Part shown: in pieces, positions 12,419 through 24,120 of the stretch | Layout: each line of letters begins with the position of its first letter | How positions within the stretch are numbered: the stretch's first letter is position 1 | Source of the DNA: Cyclina sinensis | Lineage: Eukaryota > Mollusca > Bivalvia > Venerida > Veneridae | Assembly: GCA_012932295.1 (NCBI GenBank) | Contig: JAAONU010000016.1 | Coordinates: 26,287,290-26,351,289 of the forward strand | Length of the DNA: 64,000 nucleotides | Reading direction: 5' to 3' | Notes under the pieces: generated by a model | Seen by the model: only the letters and a program-made list of their open reading frames with translations | What the model was told of the DNA's origin: nothing | Database searches by the model: none | Made by a program: the position numbers and the translations under genes

Positions 12419-13215
12419 AAAAGATATTTTCACTGATGTTTCTTTTAATTCTATAACCCTGATTAAACTAGCCTCTATATAATATTGCTCATTGGCTTCG
12501 TAATCCCATCAAAATTTCAAATTATTTATTTAAAAAATCTTCAATGTATATTCATGATGTTAGCATAACTTGTTCAATTTTGTTTGTTTTACTATATTCA
12601 GTCTACATTTTCACTTTCCATCATAATTTTAAAGTTTTTGTTAACAATTCAGGCAGCTGTGTAAAGTGGCAAGGGATAAATGTGCGTCACTTCCGGTTTC
12701 GCTCGTGACAGGTGCGCGCGACCAAGTGCGTAAAATATGGATTTTAATTTGCTATAAAAACATCTTTAAGATGAAAATTACCTGCGTTTTTTTGTTAAAC
12801 AGTCATAGTTAGATATATATTTTTCGCTCATATGAAAATTTCGAGGTCAAAAATTGGTGTCACATGACCTTTAACTAAAAAGAAGATGAATTATTGTAAG
12901 TGTCTAGTTTAAAATGTCTGCATCAACTGTTTTAATATTTTATGATAACGTCTAATTTCATTTAATAAATGATTTGATTTCGCTTTAACTGCTGTCATTT
13001 TTGTCCGTTTCAGATTTTAATTTATTTCTGAGAAATGTTTATTTCGATTGTCATTTATTTTTTTATTTAGGAGCAGTAATCTTTAGTAACTACGTTCATC
13101 TTTTGTTTCGTGGCGTTTATCTATATACTAACCTATGGAAAGCCGCAGTACACCCCCGAATGACAACTATAATTTCCTACATAAATCTTATTGCGTTATA
13201 CTACGCCGTTTTTTT

Positions 13216-14380
13216 GTGTCGCCCTTTCGAAGAAAAGGTGATACATAGGGATCGCTTTGTCCGTCGGTCCGTCGGTCCGTCACGAAAACTTAACGTTGGC
13301 TATAACTTTGCCATTTCTAAACATTATCTTATAAAACTTTCAAATTGTATTGCTTATGACAATAGGGTCAGGTTGATGCCAAAATTTCTAGGTCAAGGTC
13401 ACATTTGACAGAGTTATGCCCCTTTTTATACAGGGATTTTGTCATGAAAACTTAACGTTGGGAATAACTTTGCCATTTTTTAACATTTCAACATCAAACT
13501 TCCAAATTATATAGCTTACGACAACAGGGTCGTGATGATGCCAAAATGTATAGGTCAAGGTCACAATTGACAGAGTTATGCCCCTTTTTGTACTTGGATT
13601 TTGTCATGAAAACTTAACATTGGCTATAACTATGCCATTTCTTAATGTTTCTGCATCAAACTTTCCAGTTGTAATGCTTACAATTGTATCACTTAAGACA
13701 CACCATTTCTCAAGGGCAGATAACCCTCAAATTTTTTTTTGCAATGTTATGCCCCTTTTTCAAGTTAAAATTTCTTGGTTAACCTTTTTCTTTATGGCCA
13801 TGTCTCAAAAAGTTTCAAGGATATTCCATTCAAACTTGGAATACTTGATCACCAGCAAAACCCCTGCAAAGATTGTTGGTACCCATGGCCCTGGGGTCAC
13901 AGTTAGCCCCACCCCCGGGGTCACTTGATTTTGCTTAAACTTACATATAGGAAAAAAAACTTCTTAAGCCTAGAAATAAAATATTAACTGACATGAGATG
14001 GGTAAGTACTCCCCCCCTTCCCCCCCCCCCACTGTCCCCTCTGCATGGGAATCCCCCCCCCCCCGGGCCCAATTTTTTTTTTAATTTTTTTTTAATTTTA
14101 AAACATAGGTACTTTACTTCCCATCCTACCTCAACCCCCCTCCCCCAACCAGTCACCCCCCCAACCAGTCATCCCCCCCCCGGGGCCCAATTTTTTTTTT
14201 ATTTTTTTTATTTTTAATTTTAAAACATATGCACTTTATTCCCCCCATCCCACCCACCTCAACCCCCCCCCCCCTCCACCCCACCCGGGCCCAATATTTT
14301 TTTTTTTAATACATAGGTACGTGACTCCCAATCCACCTTCAAACCCCCCCCCCCACCACCACCACCACCATCCCCCCACA

Positions 14381-14414
<34 letters not shown>

Positions 14415-14684
14415 AATACATAGGTACTTGACTCCCCATTCACCCTCAAACCCACCCCCCACCCCCCAACCAGTCACCCCCCCCCCCATTTTTTTTACCT
14501 CCCACTCCCGCGCCTTTTTTTTTTTAAACATAGGTACTTTACTCCCTCCCCCACCCCACCCAGGCCCAATTTTTTTTTTTTTTAAATTTTAATACATAGG
14601 TAATTGACTCCCCATCCACCCTCAACCCCAGCAGGCTCTTGTTTACCTTTGTGGTTATTCTAACAGAGTACCCAAGGGCGACAC
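13216..14684 (+). mobile_element. Element with GTGTCGCCCTT inverted ends
   Basis: GTGTCGCCCTT at 13216-13226 is answered by AAGGGCGACAC at 14674-14684. The left half has a GTCCGTCGG run, then two to three ~150-bp monomers (CATGAAAACTTAACGTTGG, AGGTCAAGGTCACA, AGAGTTATGCCCCTTTTT). The right half (about 13990-14640) is a C-run/T-run minisatellite. Its units of roughly 70-120 bp are anchored by ACATAGGTACTTGACTCCCC. No protein is encoded. Frames of Pro/Phe runs seen here are translations of homopolymers. Confidence 0.6.
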
Positions 14685-14710
14685 AAGTGTTCCACTGAAC
14701 ACCCATCTAG

Positions 14711-16059
14711 TTTCCAATAAATGTCGATGAAGAAGTATCCTGTCACTTTGTTACACTTCGTGCTACCGTAAATTTTGACGAAGGAGTATCTCAAGTACAA
14801 TACTACAACACCATCCATTGTTTTGTTCAACGAAGATGTATCTTCTCAATACACCAACGCTTCTTTTATACTCCGCCGAATTTTAAAGTTGCGAAGCATC
14901 ATCATATTATAATACATCGTCGTATATATGTAACGTTGTTGTATTTTACTTCGTCGAAACTTTCTGTCGGTGGAGTAGTCTGGTTCCCTGCCTAATATAC
15001 TTCGATTATTACGTAGTGTCAGGGGCAGGTAATCCAGACTATCGGTGGAGAAGTAACAATCCAATCAGAATACTTCACTGTGATATTATCTTCTAATCAG
15101 AATACTTCGCCGTTTTTTTCCATTATCCAATCAAAATACTTCGCAAATTTCCATAACCCAATCAGAATACTCTACCATTTTTTAACAGCGAAGTATAAAA
15201 TCATGATATCGCAAGAAACGTTACCTCGAGGGATTTTGCGATAGACCGGCGGAAGGAAGTAGCCGATATGCATACTAGATTTGTTCACCGGATGTAATTC
15301 ACCGGAAGTATTGACTTTTGGCAGTAATAAGTTATACACAAAATATAAATTTTTAAAATTATCTAGGTATCCCTTTGCCAGTGTTGCAACTCGGTGACTT
15401 GAATACTAGTATTAAACAAAACCTCTATTTCAGTAATTTGGTGCAATTTTGAATGCTTAAAAAAGTCTATAAAGCTTTAAACTCTTTAAATTTTGTAAAC
15501 TGTTTCTGTTAAACAGTGATTACCTCTAGATACGCTTAAACTTACAGTTACTGGTCTCTGACTTGCACTGAGTGGTAATCAACTTGACGGTGCTTAGAGC
15601 TAATTAATTCGTTCAAATTATCCTACGATGAACAAAAACAATTCTCTGCGAATTTCGTAAAATCCCCCGTGGTAACGTTTCTTGCGATATCAATACTTTA
15701 TTCTTCGCTGTATTAAAAAAAGTGGAGTATTCAGATTGGATGAAGGGGAAAAAAGCGAAGTATTTTGATTGGATGGATACTTCTCCACCGATAGTAAAGT
15801 TCAAGGTATATATGATTCGACGAAGTAAAATAGAACAGCGTTTAAAATACGACGATGTATTATAATATGATGATGCTTCGACGCTTTAAAATTCGGCGGA
15901 GTATAAAAGAAGCGTTGGTGTATTATGAAGATACTACTACGTTGAAAAAAAACGGATGTTGTTGTACTATTGTACTTGATATACTCCTTCGTCAAAATTT
16001 ACGGTAGCACGAAATATAACAAAGTGACAGGATACTTCTTCATCGACATTTATTGGAAA
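14711..16059. mobile_element. 1.35 kb foldback element with long inverted arms
   Basis: The left arm runs from 14711 (TTTCCAATAAATGTCGATGA) to about 15240. The right arm, about 15650-16059, is its reverse complement. The outer ~100 bp of the arms are nearly identical, which suggests youth or arm-to-arm conversion. The left arm is longer because it carries extra copies of a short CCAATCAGAATACTTCGC motif (about 15058-15175). The loop of about 400 bp has no open frame. This is a foldback/MITE-like structure, and any mobilising enzyme would have to come from elsewhere. Confidence 0.75.
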
Positions 16060-18089
16060 AAAACGTCGTAGTATAACGCAATAAGATTTATGTAGGAAAT
16101 TATAGTTGTCATTCGGGGGTGTAATGCGGCTTTCCATACTAACCAGGCATCCTCGTATTCGATTCTAAAATACAAAGAGATCTCTCAACATTTCATTAAA
16201 TTCTTTTATTATACGTAACTGATATGAAGTCATGATCTAAATACGGAAAATATTTAAACTGTGTGTGTTTGTGTGTGTTGTATCGCTTGATTTTATTTTG
16301 TGAGAAGGTTGTGAATCTCACCTTTGTCCAAACATAGAAAGTTTTATTTCTTTCTAAAATTAGGTATTGCCCTAAACTTTGGATTTCAAAAAAGTTTATA
16401 TTAAACCTCGTTCTATTTGTCGTCATAATTTCTTTTTAAAATGTCTCCTAAAAAAACTTGAAAACATTTACCGGATCATTACTTATCTGGTTAAAGTGTT
16501 AATCTTTGCATGACACATTTCCAATCAGAATCTACCATATTTCTAAATTATCTAGAACAGATAGATTTTCCAATTTTCACACGGAAAATATTCTTGAACC
16601 AGATGAAAGGCTGACCTTTTAAGTAAAGAAAGCAACAAAGCTAGACATTAATTTTCCTTTTAATGTGATCCACTTTTAACGTGTCATTTTTAATGTATTC
16701 CACAATGATACTACACTGACGTGCAATTTCAAATGACCGTGCTATAATTTACAGATGGATGTCTCTTGTAGCATTTCCAAAGACTGAAAAATAATCTGTT
16801 AATGTAGTGTATTACTTGTTTGTTAAGGAACATCTTTCTGAAAGGAACTTGTATCATGCACAAATAAGTTTTTAAAACAACATGTTTGCATCAGGCATAC
16901 ACGCCCATGGCAAAGAAACCTATTAGAACGTGATATGAATTATGTAAACAAATTATGTATTCAATGACTGAAGCTTAATTGAAAATGTGCTGATAACAAA
17001 AAGTTGTCGGTTACCGATAACAAGCATCAGCAGTATTTAGATACTTAAGGCATAGTGTTTTCACTGTTTTAAAATATGCCATGTGCGTTTTACAAATTTC
17101 AACAAAAATAACGTTTGCGTTTTTTTGTTGTTCTAGAACTGCTTCAAATGATAAAGCAGCAACAACAAATGTTATAATAATTATAACATAACTAATGTGA
17201 TAATAATAAAGAAATTTACCAGTGTACGCTACGACTCATACCTCTGTCATTAAATTATTACTAATAAGCATAATGATAAAAAAATAAAATAATTGTAAAT
17301 TTTTCATATCTTATAACTGCTTGACACAGCTCTTTACGAGCTAGGCTGTGAACCCATCCGTATGGCATTTCAGCCACATTATCAAAGTACTGGACGTTAC
17401 GGCCAACCACTGAGTTGAAGGAAAGGTGTTTTGAAAGACTTTTTTGTAGCCACATTTATTCAAATTTGACATATTATTTCTTTCCAAATATATTACAGTG
17501 CGAATGACAGCTATACCATGTAGAAAGAACCATTATTACAGAATCATGTTAGTTCATATATGTACACAAATGACTTAATTCTATAATCAACAAACTTCCA
17601 CTATTTAGCAACTTTCACTTGCCCAACCTTATTACGGTATTATTGTTCTTTTCTTTCATTCTATTTATAGTTGTTTACTTAGGTAAGTTACAAGGGTATG
17701 GCTATATATATCTTGGATTTCCTTTCTATGTTCCTATGTGAACTATCAACTGGGCAAAACAAAATTAATAAACACTGAAGTGCCAAATGCTTCATAAGAC
17801 CATAAGAGGCGCCCATATAGTTTCTTCGGGAGAATTGGACGGAAATGATTTTCTATTTAAGACAACACTTATAACAAAAGAGTTTGGAGTGTTTGGTTTC
17901 CAGTAAATAAGAATGCTCCATTTAATATAACTTAAGTAAGTTTCTATGATCACTGATTAAGCGTTTACATTTTTAAATTAATAACTGAAAATTTAGTTGT
18001 AAAGTTGTAATATTAATCTCGTATTAAATACACTTTCGATCTTCATACTAACGTCTTCTGACTACTTATTTCTTCGTTATATTATTTCT

Positions 18090-18722
18090 ATACCCGCACT
18101 GTCAGCAGCATAACTCAAAAAGAATTTGAGACATCAACTTAAAAGCTTTATAAGTGGATAGATCTGATTCAGGAGAAATGCAGTACACAAGAATGATACT
18201 TCTATCCTTCATAATTTTTGAGTTATTGCCCTTTGTTATATTTCATACATAATTTTTGCCTGGGGAATAACTGAAAAAGCGTTTGAGATGTCAACTTGAA
18301 AATTCATACTAGGTGAATAGATCTTAGTGAGGAAGAAAGCGGTGCACAAGAATGATACCTCTACCATTCATATGTTTTTAGTTATTGCCCTTTGGTAATT
18401 TTTTCAGGCTTAATTTTTGTCCAGGGTATAACTTGAAAAGTGTTTGAGATATCAACTTGAAACTTCATAGGTGGATATATCTCAATTAGGAGGAGTGAAG
18501 TGCACAAGAATAATAACTCAACCCTTCATAATTTTTTAGTTATTGCCCTTTGTTATTTTTCATGCTTAATTTTTGTTCGAACAAGAACTCACAAAAGTTT
18601 GAGATATCAACTTGAAACTTCATAGGTTGATAGAACTCATTAGAGAGGAGTGCTGTGCGCAAGAACGACAACTAAGCAAACACATTCGGCGGCGGATGGC
18701 TATGTCAACATGGTTCTTGATT
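18090..18722 (-). mobile_element. Tandem-core element remnant between B and C
   Basis: About four copies of a ~157-bp monomer (TTTGAGATATCAACTTGAAA, GTGCACAAGAATGATA, TTAGTTATTGCCCTTTG). On the opposite strand the monomer matches the array at 38.9-39.7 kb, so the two are the same family inserted in opposite directions. Block X of copy C resumes at 18729 directly after it. Terminal hairpins are not clear, so the copy is probably truncated. Confidence 0.55.
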
Positions 18723-19900
18723 AAAAAAATTGCGTGTTGTCCATAGACTGACTGATCTTAACTGTTATAAACAGATAACTCTCTGTTTTTTTTTATTTAT
18801 ATACAAGAAGTTAACACGAACAGCCTTGTTTAATGGAATGCTCATTGAGAAAAATTCTAAAACATTCATGTAAATTGTTCAGCAAATTATTTACCTAGTA
18901 TCCCCTGAACCTTTCACCTAAGTCAGATTCAATCAAACATCAATCAATTCTCTTTGCAGCTCAGCGCTCTAAAGCTCTTACTTGATGAAGAAAAAGAAGA
19001 AGCCCATCTGTTTTTTTCTAGAACCTCTTGATTTTCATTTTCGATCAAGTTAATTGTTTCATTAATGTAGCTATTTTAATCGTTAATTCTTCTTCCTTTG
19101 ACAAAACCCTCTTAATCAAAATGAAAAAAAAGAAAGAATGGTAACAACAAGTTACTGACCACCAGAGAAGCATTTTGCCTATGTAATCTGCATGTTCACG
19201 GTCACTTTTCTCCTAGATTAAAGAAAATAACTCTATAATTATGAGATGCTGTATTTATTTGTTTCTATTACTTCATCGACGACCTCCTAAAATCCATGTT
19301 TTGCAAGGTACCAAAAGGTCTGCTACAATTCAGACAGGATTTTATAGATGCTTAGCGATTCCGATTTTTGTTTTAAAATTATTTCATTGCATTTCAAGCT
19401 CGTGCATAGTTATGTAAGATTCTAATGTTTTAGCATCATTTACTCTCAATTTATGTGTTGTACTTGATTGAAAATGTTTAAATAACTTAAAATTTAGACT
19501 GAACGTCTAAAATATTGTCCGTACCAGACACAAAATTTCCATTTTCCTTTTTGTTCTCATGGTAACGTCTTATTTGAATGAATTGTTCGATTTGGCTGTG
19601 ACTGCTCTTATTTTTGTCCGTTTTAGGTTTTAAATTATTTCAGAGGAAGCTTTATTTTGACGGTCATTTATTTGTTTATTTAGGAGCAGTAGTCTTTAGT
19701 AATTACGTTCATCTTTTGTTTCATGGCGTTTATATATAGTGCCTATACTTATCGGAATTCTTCTAGGTGCTCAATATAGTTTTGGTCGACAGGTATCATT
19801 GTATTCGATATCAAAATACAAAGAGATATCTCAACATCTTATCAAATTATTTTATTACACTTACTGGAATGAGGTCATGATCTAAATACGGAAAATATTT

Positions 19901-19905
<5 letters not shown>

Positions 19906-19937
<32 letters not shown>
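19906..19937 (+). repeat. (GT)n microsatellite
   Basis: About sixteen GT units. The same position in copy B (16258-16280) has only a short interrupted GT run, so this tract expanded after duplication. Confidence 0.9.
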
Positions 19938-19940
<3 letters not shown>

Positions 19941-19996
19941 GAGACTCTAAATTGACATGGTACACTCTTATTTTTGTTGTTCTCACATTTATGTTA

Positions 19997-20285
19997 TTTC
20001 GATTAAACGAAGTAAGATTAATTAATTCGTTTAAACGAATAGTTATCTCATTTAAACGAATAGTTATTTCATTTAAACGAACTATTGTTATAATAATTTG
20101 ATTAGACGAAATAACTCTTCGTTTAAACGAATTAACATTTCGTTTAACGAAATAAGTTGTCGTTTAAACAAAATAATAATTCGTTTAAACGAAATAATTT
20201 GTCGTGTAACCGAAATAAGATTTCATTTAAACGAACTATTCATGTTTTTGTTTAATCAAAATATTAATTTGTTTAAACGAATATT
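19997..20285. repeat. Minisatellite of TTCGTTTAAACGAA palindromes
   Basis: An array of AACGAAATAA/TTCGTTTAAACGAA units at ~20-25 bp spacing, many containing the self-complementary TTTAAA core flanked by CG. It is absent from copies A and B at the equivalent point. Flanking unit sequence resumes at ATTTCTAAATTATCTAGAAT (~20283, also ~16544). Apparent proteins of FKRIVIS or RLNEI type are translations of the array, not genes. Confidence 0.8.
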
Positions 20286-22282
20286 TCTAAATTATCTAGA
20301 ATAGATGGATTGCCCAACTTCAACAGGGAATTCATTCTTAAACCAGATGAAAAACTGGCCTTTTGCGTGAAGAAAACAACAAAGCTATACATTAATTTTC
20401 CTTTTAAGGAATCCACTTTCAACGTGTCATTTTTATCAATTCCACCAAGATACTTCACTGACACATGTTGTGAAATGACAGTGCTATATTTTTCAGACGA
20501 ATGGCTTCAGTAGCATCTTCACAGAAACGAAAAAACAACGGTTAATGGGTGCATTACTTATTTGTTAAGGGACATCTTTCCAGTGTGAACTTACATCATT
20601 GCACAAACGGATTTTCAAAGCAACATGCTTGCATCAGGCAAACACGCCCATGGCAAAGAAACCTATTAGTACCTGATATGAAATATGAAAACAAATAATG
20701 TAGTCATTGACTGAAGCTAAACTGAAAATGTGCTGATTACATAAAAGGTTGTCGGTTAGCGAAAACATATGTACAATGTTTAGCTACTGGCGACACAGCG
20801 TCTTCACTCACTTTTTAAAAAAAAATGTCACCTGCCTTTGTGCAAAGTTCAACAAAAATAAATTTCGCGTTTTAGTGTCACATAATTTCTTCATATAACA
20901 AAGCAACACAGACGATACAACAACAACTAATTACTACTACAACTTTAGCTACTACTACTACTACTTCTTATAATAATATAACTAATGATAATGATAATAA
21001 AGAAGTTTACCACTGTCACTTATAACTCATACTTCTATCATTATAAGATAAAGTATATATGATATAAAAACAAAATTATAGTATATTTGCCATATTTTTT
21101 GATAATTTGACAACAGTTATTTTAAAAAAAGCTGTGGACGAAACCTGCATGGCATTTTAACCTTTTTGTCAATTTAAATTACTGGATGTGTCAGATTACA
21201 ATTGAGTGAAACGAACGGTCTTTTTGAAAGACATTCATTCTAATTTAACACTTTATTGCTTTCCAAATATATACAACAACACGACTAACAGCTCTACCAT
21301 TTAGTAGCTGCCATTATCACAGACTCTCATGGAAGTTCATATAATTATACTAACAAAGTCAGTTAAATATAAAATCAACAAATAGCTCTTGAACATTTTT
21401 TCTCCATTTAGCATCTCCCATTTGCAGAACCGTGTTACGGTATTAATTATTATACTTTTCTTTATAAAGGCTATATCTTTATTATTAATAGAACTATTGT
21501 TCTATTTCAAGTTGTTTTCGTTAAAACGTTATGGTTATATCTATCTTGATTTTCCGCTCTATTTTCTAATGAAATGAATGATGTCCTGCAAATTCATGGT
21601 GAAACTTCAACTGGATTGAACAAAATTAATTAAACTGAACTACCAAATGCATTATAAGATAGTAAGAGGCGCCAGCATAGTTTCTTTGAGAGAAATGAAC
21701 GGAAATGATTTTCTATTTAAGACATCAATAATCACGAAATAGTTTGGAGGGTTTGTTTTCCTGTATATGTGAATGTTCCATTTCATGGAGAACATGAAGG
21801 CTTCACTACACTCGTATGATCACTGGTATAATGATGGCACAATTTAGTTGTAATATTTAATCTCGTGTATTAAATACACCATCGATCTTCATAGTGACGT
21901 CTTCTGAATAGTGCTTTCCACGTAACATAGCCATTTTTAATCATAATAATCATTCTTGCACAAACATATAAAACAACAATAACCCGAATTAAAAGGACAT
22001 TTCAATCCTTTATATTCTTCAGCTTACGACATATCTACAGAGGTCGCTTCCTTTACTTAATACATATCTTTCAGTAACCAACAGCTCTTATTTTGTCTTT
22101 CAAGCGATCGAACGCAATCAGACCAAGTACTCTGGTAATCTGAGAGTAACACGCTGGTATTCGAATGTCAAACGTCTTTTAAAGCTAGACATGTCTGCAA
22201 CATTACATCCTTCCATTATCATTTTGACCTTGCGGAATTGTCATTTCATCATTTAATGCCCTATGTCATTAGGTACATCTAA

Positions 22283-22486
22283 TCACTGTTCTGCGTTTTT
22301 ATCGACCTTTAATTTACAGTTGTTATCAAGATTACTGACGTAACTTGTCAGTGTGATGTCAGAATTGCTTCGGGATTCTACAGGTATTTCGTGTGCACGA
22401 AAGTATTCCAACATATCGAATATCGTTTCGAACCATAAATATTTCATTTTACACTGTCCTAAGCTGTTAAACTGGAACTGCATATG
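22283..22486 (-). CDS. SH2B-family adaptor, terminal exon (C-terminal half of SH2)
   Basis: SH2B adaptors bind phosphotyrosine on receptor and JAK kinases and scaffold signalling at the inner membrane. This exon follows an acceptor TTTCTATTTCAG (up to 22487) and reads 67 codons to TGA at 22285-22283. YLWFETIFDMLEYFRAHEIP then SDITLTSYV closely follows the family pattern (HLWF-SIFDMLEHFR-HPIPLES-SSDVVLVSYV) for the second half of the SH2 fold. It joins in phase 0 to the donor at 22748. Only 17 residues follow SYV. Vertebrate SH2B1/2 have long tails with a conserved Tyr near the C-terminus, which is not visible here, so this may be an Lnk-like or short isoform. Family assignment is strong; the exact orthologue is open. 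Confidence 0.88.
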   Translation of the reverse strand, partial: HMQFQFNSLGQCKMKYLWFETIFDMLEYFRAHEIPVESRSNSDITLTSYVSNLDNNCKLKVDKNAEQ

Positions 22487-22747
22487 CTGAAATAGAAACG
22501 AACAATAAATTGAAAATATTGTGGACATTTATAAGCATGTGAAAATGCCGCCTTAAAATAAGGTGCTAAAAAGTTGTAGAAATAGTAATGGAACTGTCCA
22601 AATCATTTAATATGAAAATTTCACGCTTTCCTTCGTATATACAATATAACAATTTGAAATATGTCAATCTTATTTCAGCAATTTTGGAATACTACAAATT
22701 TCACGAAATGTGTTCTAAACAAACCTACTGTTTGGCCTTGTTCTTAC

Positions 22748-22953
22748 CGTTGCCCTTGCATTTGAGTTAAATGTTATAACATGTTGTCCTTTTCGAGTCC
22801 GGCTTTGTCTCACAAGAAACGTTCCATGACAAGACAAGCCCTGTCGGAGGACCATCTGTTCGGCCGATAGTCTGTCAATGTTACCATGATACCACGGGTA
22901 CTGACTTAGCATTTCTTCTATGTTACACACTTTTTCTGAAGGCTCACTGTCTC
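22748..22953 (-). CDS. SH2B-family adaptor, exon with N-terminal half of SH2
   Basis: This 206-nt exon carries the first half of the SH2 domain. MLSQYPWYHGNIDRLSAEQM is the WFHG-type start. GTFLVRQS contains the FLVR arginine that binds phosphotyrosine. RTRKGQHVITFN is the following strand. The acceptor is ACACCAG|GA (22954) and the donor ACG|GTAAGA (22747-22746). It splices in phase 0 to the terminal exon, restoring continuous SH2 similarity across the junction (ITFNSNARAT then HMQFQFNSLG). Phase 1 at its 5' side matches the donor at 24033. The acceptor's pyrimidine tract is weak. The in-frame ATG at 22975 is probably intronic. Confidence 0.88.
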
Positions 22954-24032
22954 CTGGTGTCGATAAGAACAACATATTTTAGACTAAATAATATCTTTTA
23001 AGTTGCACATTTAATGGGCAGATATGAAAAGTTGTTCACCTTGCTGACCGAACTTAAGATATTTTTTTACTTAGTAGAAAGTACAAATACTACAAATAAC
23101 TTCTGATACGTTCTAGAAAACGAACGTATTCAACCTATTGTAAGAAAGCTAAGGTCAATGGAAAAAATCTATATCAGAGAAAAGGGTTTCCTAATGAGGC
23201 TTAAACGATGTCATCTTCTTACATTCATATTCAAAAGCAATGAAGATTTGCGAATAAGGAGCTATCGTCAGTCAAAATTATCGATAATCGATTTGAAAAA
23301 AAATCCTTAACCTATGAAACGACGTTTCTTGCTTATTTTATAGGGGCAATTTAGTTCTAAACACTTGAGAAGAACAAAACCTACGTTTACTCTCACTTTG
23401 CTTTCCAGGAGATCCTGTAGTACTTTTTGGAATATTCAGCAAAGATTTTTCGTCTTCCAAAGATGGCACTACAAGAAACATGTATTTGCAAATCATCAAT
23501 AACTTATTAAGCCATTTAATCGCTTATAAATTCAGAAGACGTCTGCTGGTCAATTTTCAGCTTTCTTATTCTTTTGCTTGATGTATTTTTGTTTCTTTTT
23601 TGTAATGTTAGAAATAATTCATCATCAATATTAGAACTAAACATATCCTTTGATTCAAATTCATTATTTCCTGTCTTTTCCTTCTCTCTCTCTTCAAGAA
23701 AACAGCTTAACATTCCAAAAGCTTGTATTGTACATTCCTCTGCATTTAAGCACTAATTGCAATTAAGTTATCATGCAACTTGAGTATCATTATCAGTATC
23801 TCCTTTTAAATAACTTATAATTTCTTTTAAACTTGCTTTCCTTTAAACTAAGCTTTCTTTAATAGCGCATTTAGTTTATAGAAAGCATTAGTGTCTATTA
23901 AAGTTAATCTTGAAAACTACGTTTTCGAATACGAACTTCTTTTTTAAACAGTTTTAGCTTTCTTGATGTTTTATGTTTGTTAAGTTATCTACATATAAAG
24001 AATCTAATACAGTATTTATACAGCGCACTTAC
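22954..24032 (-). other. Intron of SH2B-like gene
   Basis: This is the inferred intron between the linker exon and the SH2 exon. It contains a 65-codon minus-strand frame (23516-23713, Lys/Glu-rich) with no donor before its stop, so I do not treat it as an exon. The other intron of this gene is 22487-22747. Confidence 0.5.
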
Positions 24033-24120
24033 CTGCACTAGTGTTTGTCGTATTGTTTGAAGATAGGCTGTTTTTCTCGGACGGATATCTTAAACATCGC
24101 AACAAAAGTCCGCTTGGCAT
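24033..24120 (-). CDS. Probable upstream exon of SH2B-like gene
   Basis: A near-perfect donor AGTGCAG|GTAAGTGCG ends an open frame reading PSEKNSLSSNNTTNTSA, with one base left over. That base plus the GA opening the SH2 exon makes GGA, so frame and phase agree. The Ser/Asn-rich stretch fits the low-complexity linker between the PH and SH2 domains of SH2B proteins. The 5' border is unclear. Either the exon starts at an acceptor near 24097 (TTTTGTTGCGATGTTTAAG), or translation starts at the ATG at 24120-24118 (MPSGLLLRCL), which would give a short SH2-only form. I found no PH or dimerisation exon further upstream. Confidence 0.5.

Larger units (their letters stand above)
9914..12874 (+). mobile_element. 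DNA transposon with 18-bp inverted ends
   Basis: TTAAAGGTCATGTGACAC at 9914-9931 is perfectly repeated in inverse orientation at 12857-12874, giving a 2.96 kb element. The outermost four bases are TTAA at both ends, so they could be a TTAA target duplication (piggyBac or Kolobok style) with TIRs beginning AGGTCATG. The paralogous copy C has the flanking unit sequence (around 19500-19570) without this element. The only coding remnant is MULE-like (about 12003-12418), which does not fit a TTAA-specific family well. The remnant may be a nested piece or the end sequence may mislead. The element looks non-autonomous now. Confidence 0.65.
7050..18068 (+). repeat. Copy B of ~5 kb unit, heavily interrupted
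   Basis: The second copy of the X+Y unit. Homology to copy A starts near 7060-7100 and returns after each insertion. The inserts in order are a tandem-core element (8133-9626), a TIR transposon (9914-12874), an element with GTGTCGCCCTT ends (13216-14684) and a foldback element (14711-16059). Block Y resumes at about 16135 and continues to about 18065. Removing the inserts leaves roughly 5 kb, close to the span of copy A once its own insert is allowed for. No conserved reading frame is seen. Confidence 0.65.
18725..22125 (+). repeat. Copy C of ~5 kb unit
   Basis: The third copy, starting inside block X (18729 matches 2651 and 7641) and running through block Y to about 22100, where TTTCAAGCGATCGAACGCAA matches ~6960-6975. 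It lacks the tandem-core insert present in A and B (continuous AAAGAAAATAACTC at about 19221) and the TIR transposon of B. It has its own insertion, a palindromic minisatellite at 19997-20285. No conserved coding frame. Confidence 0.65.

Noticed and set aside
13993..14217. Pro/Phe-rich frame
   Set aside because: Translation of C-run/T-run minisatellite.
19910..20304. Frames with repeated FKRIVIS / RLNEI
   Set aside because: Translation of the TTTAAACGAA palindrome array and GT microsatellite.
23516..23713. Lys/Glu-rich frame inside the SH2B-like intron
   Set aside because: No donor before its stop and no SH2B similarity; not needed to join the flanking exons, whose phases already agree.
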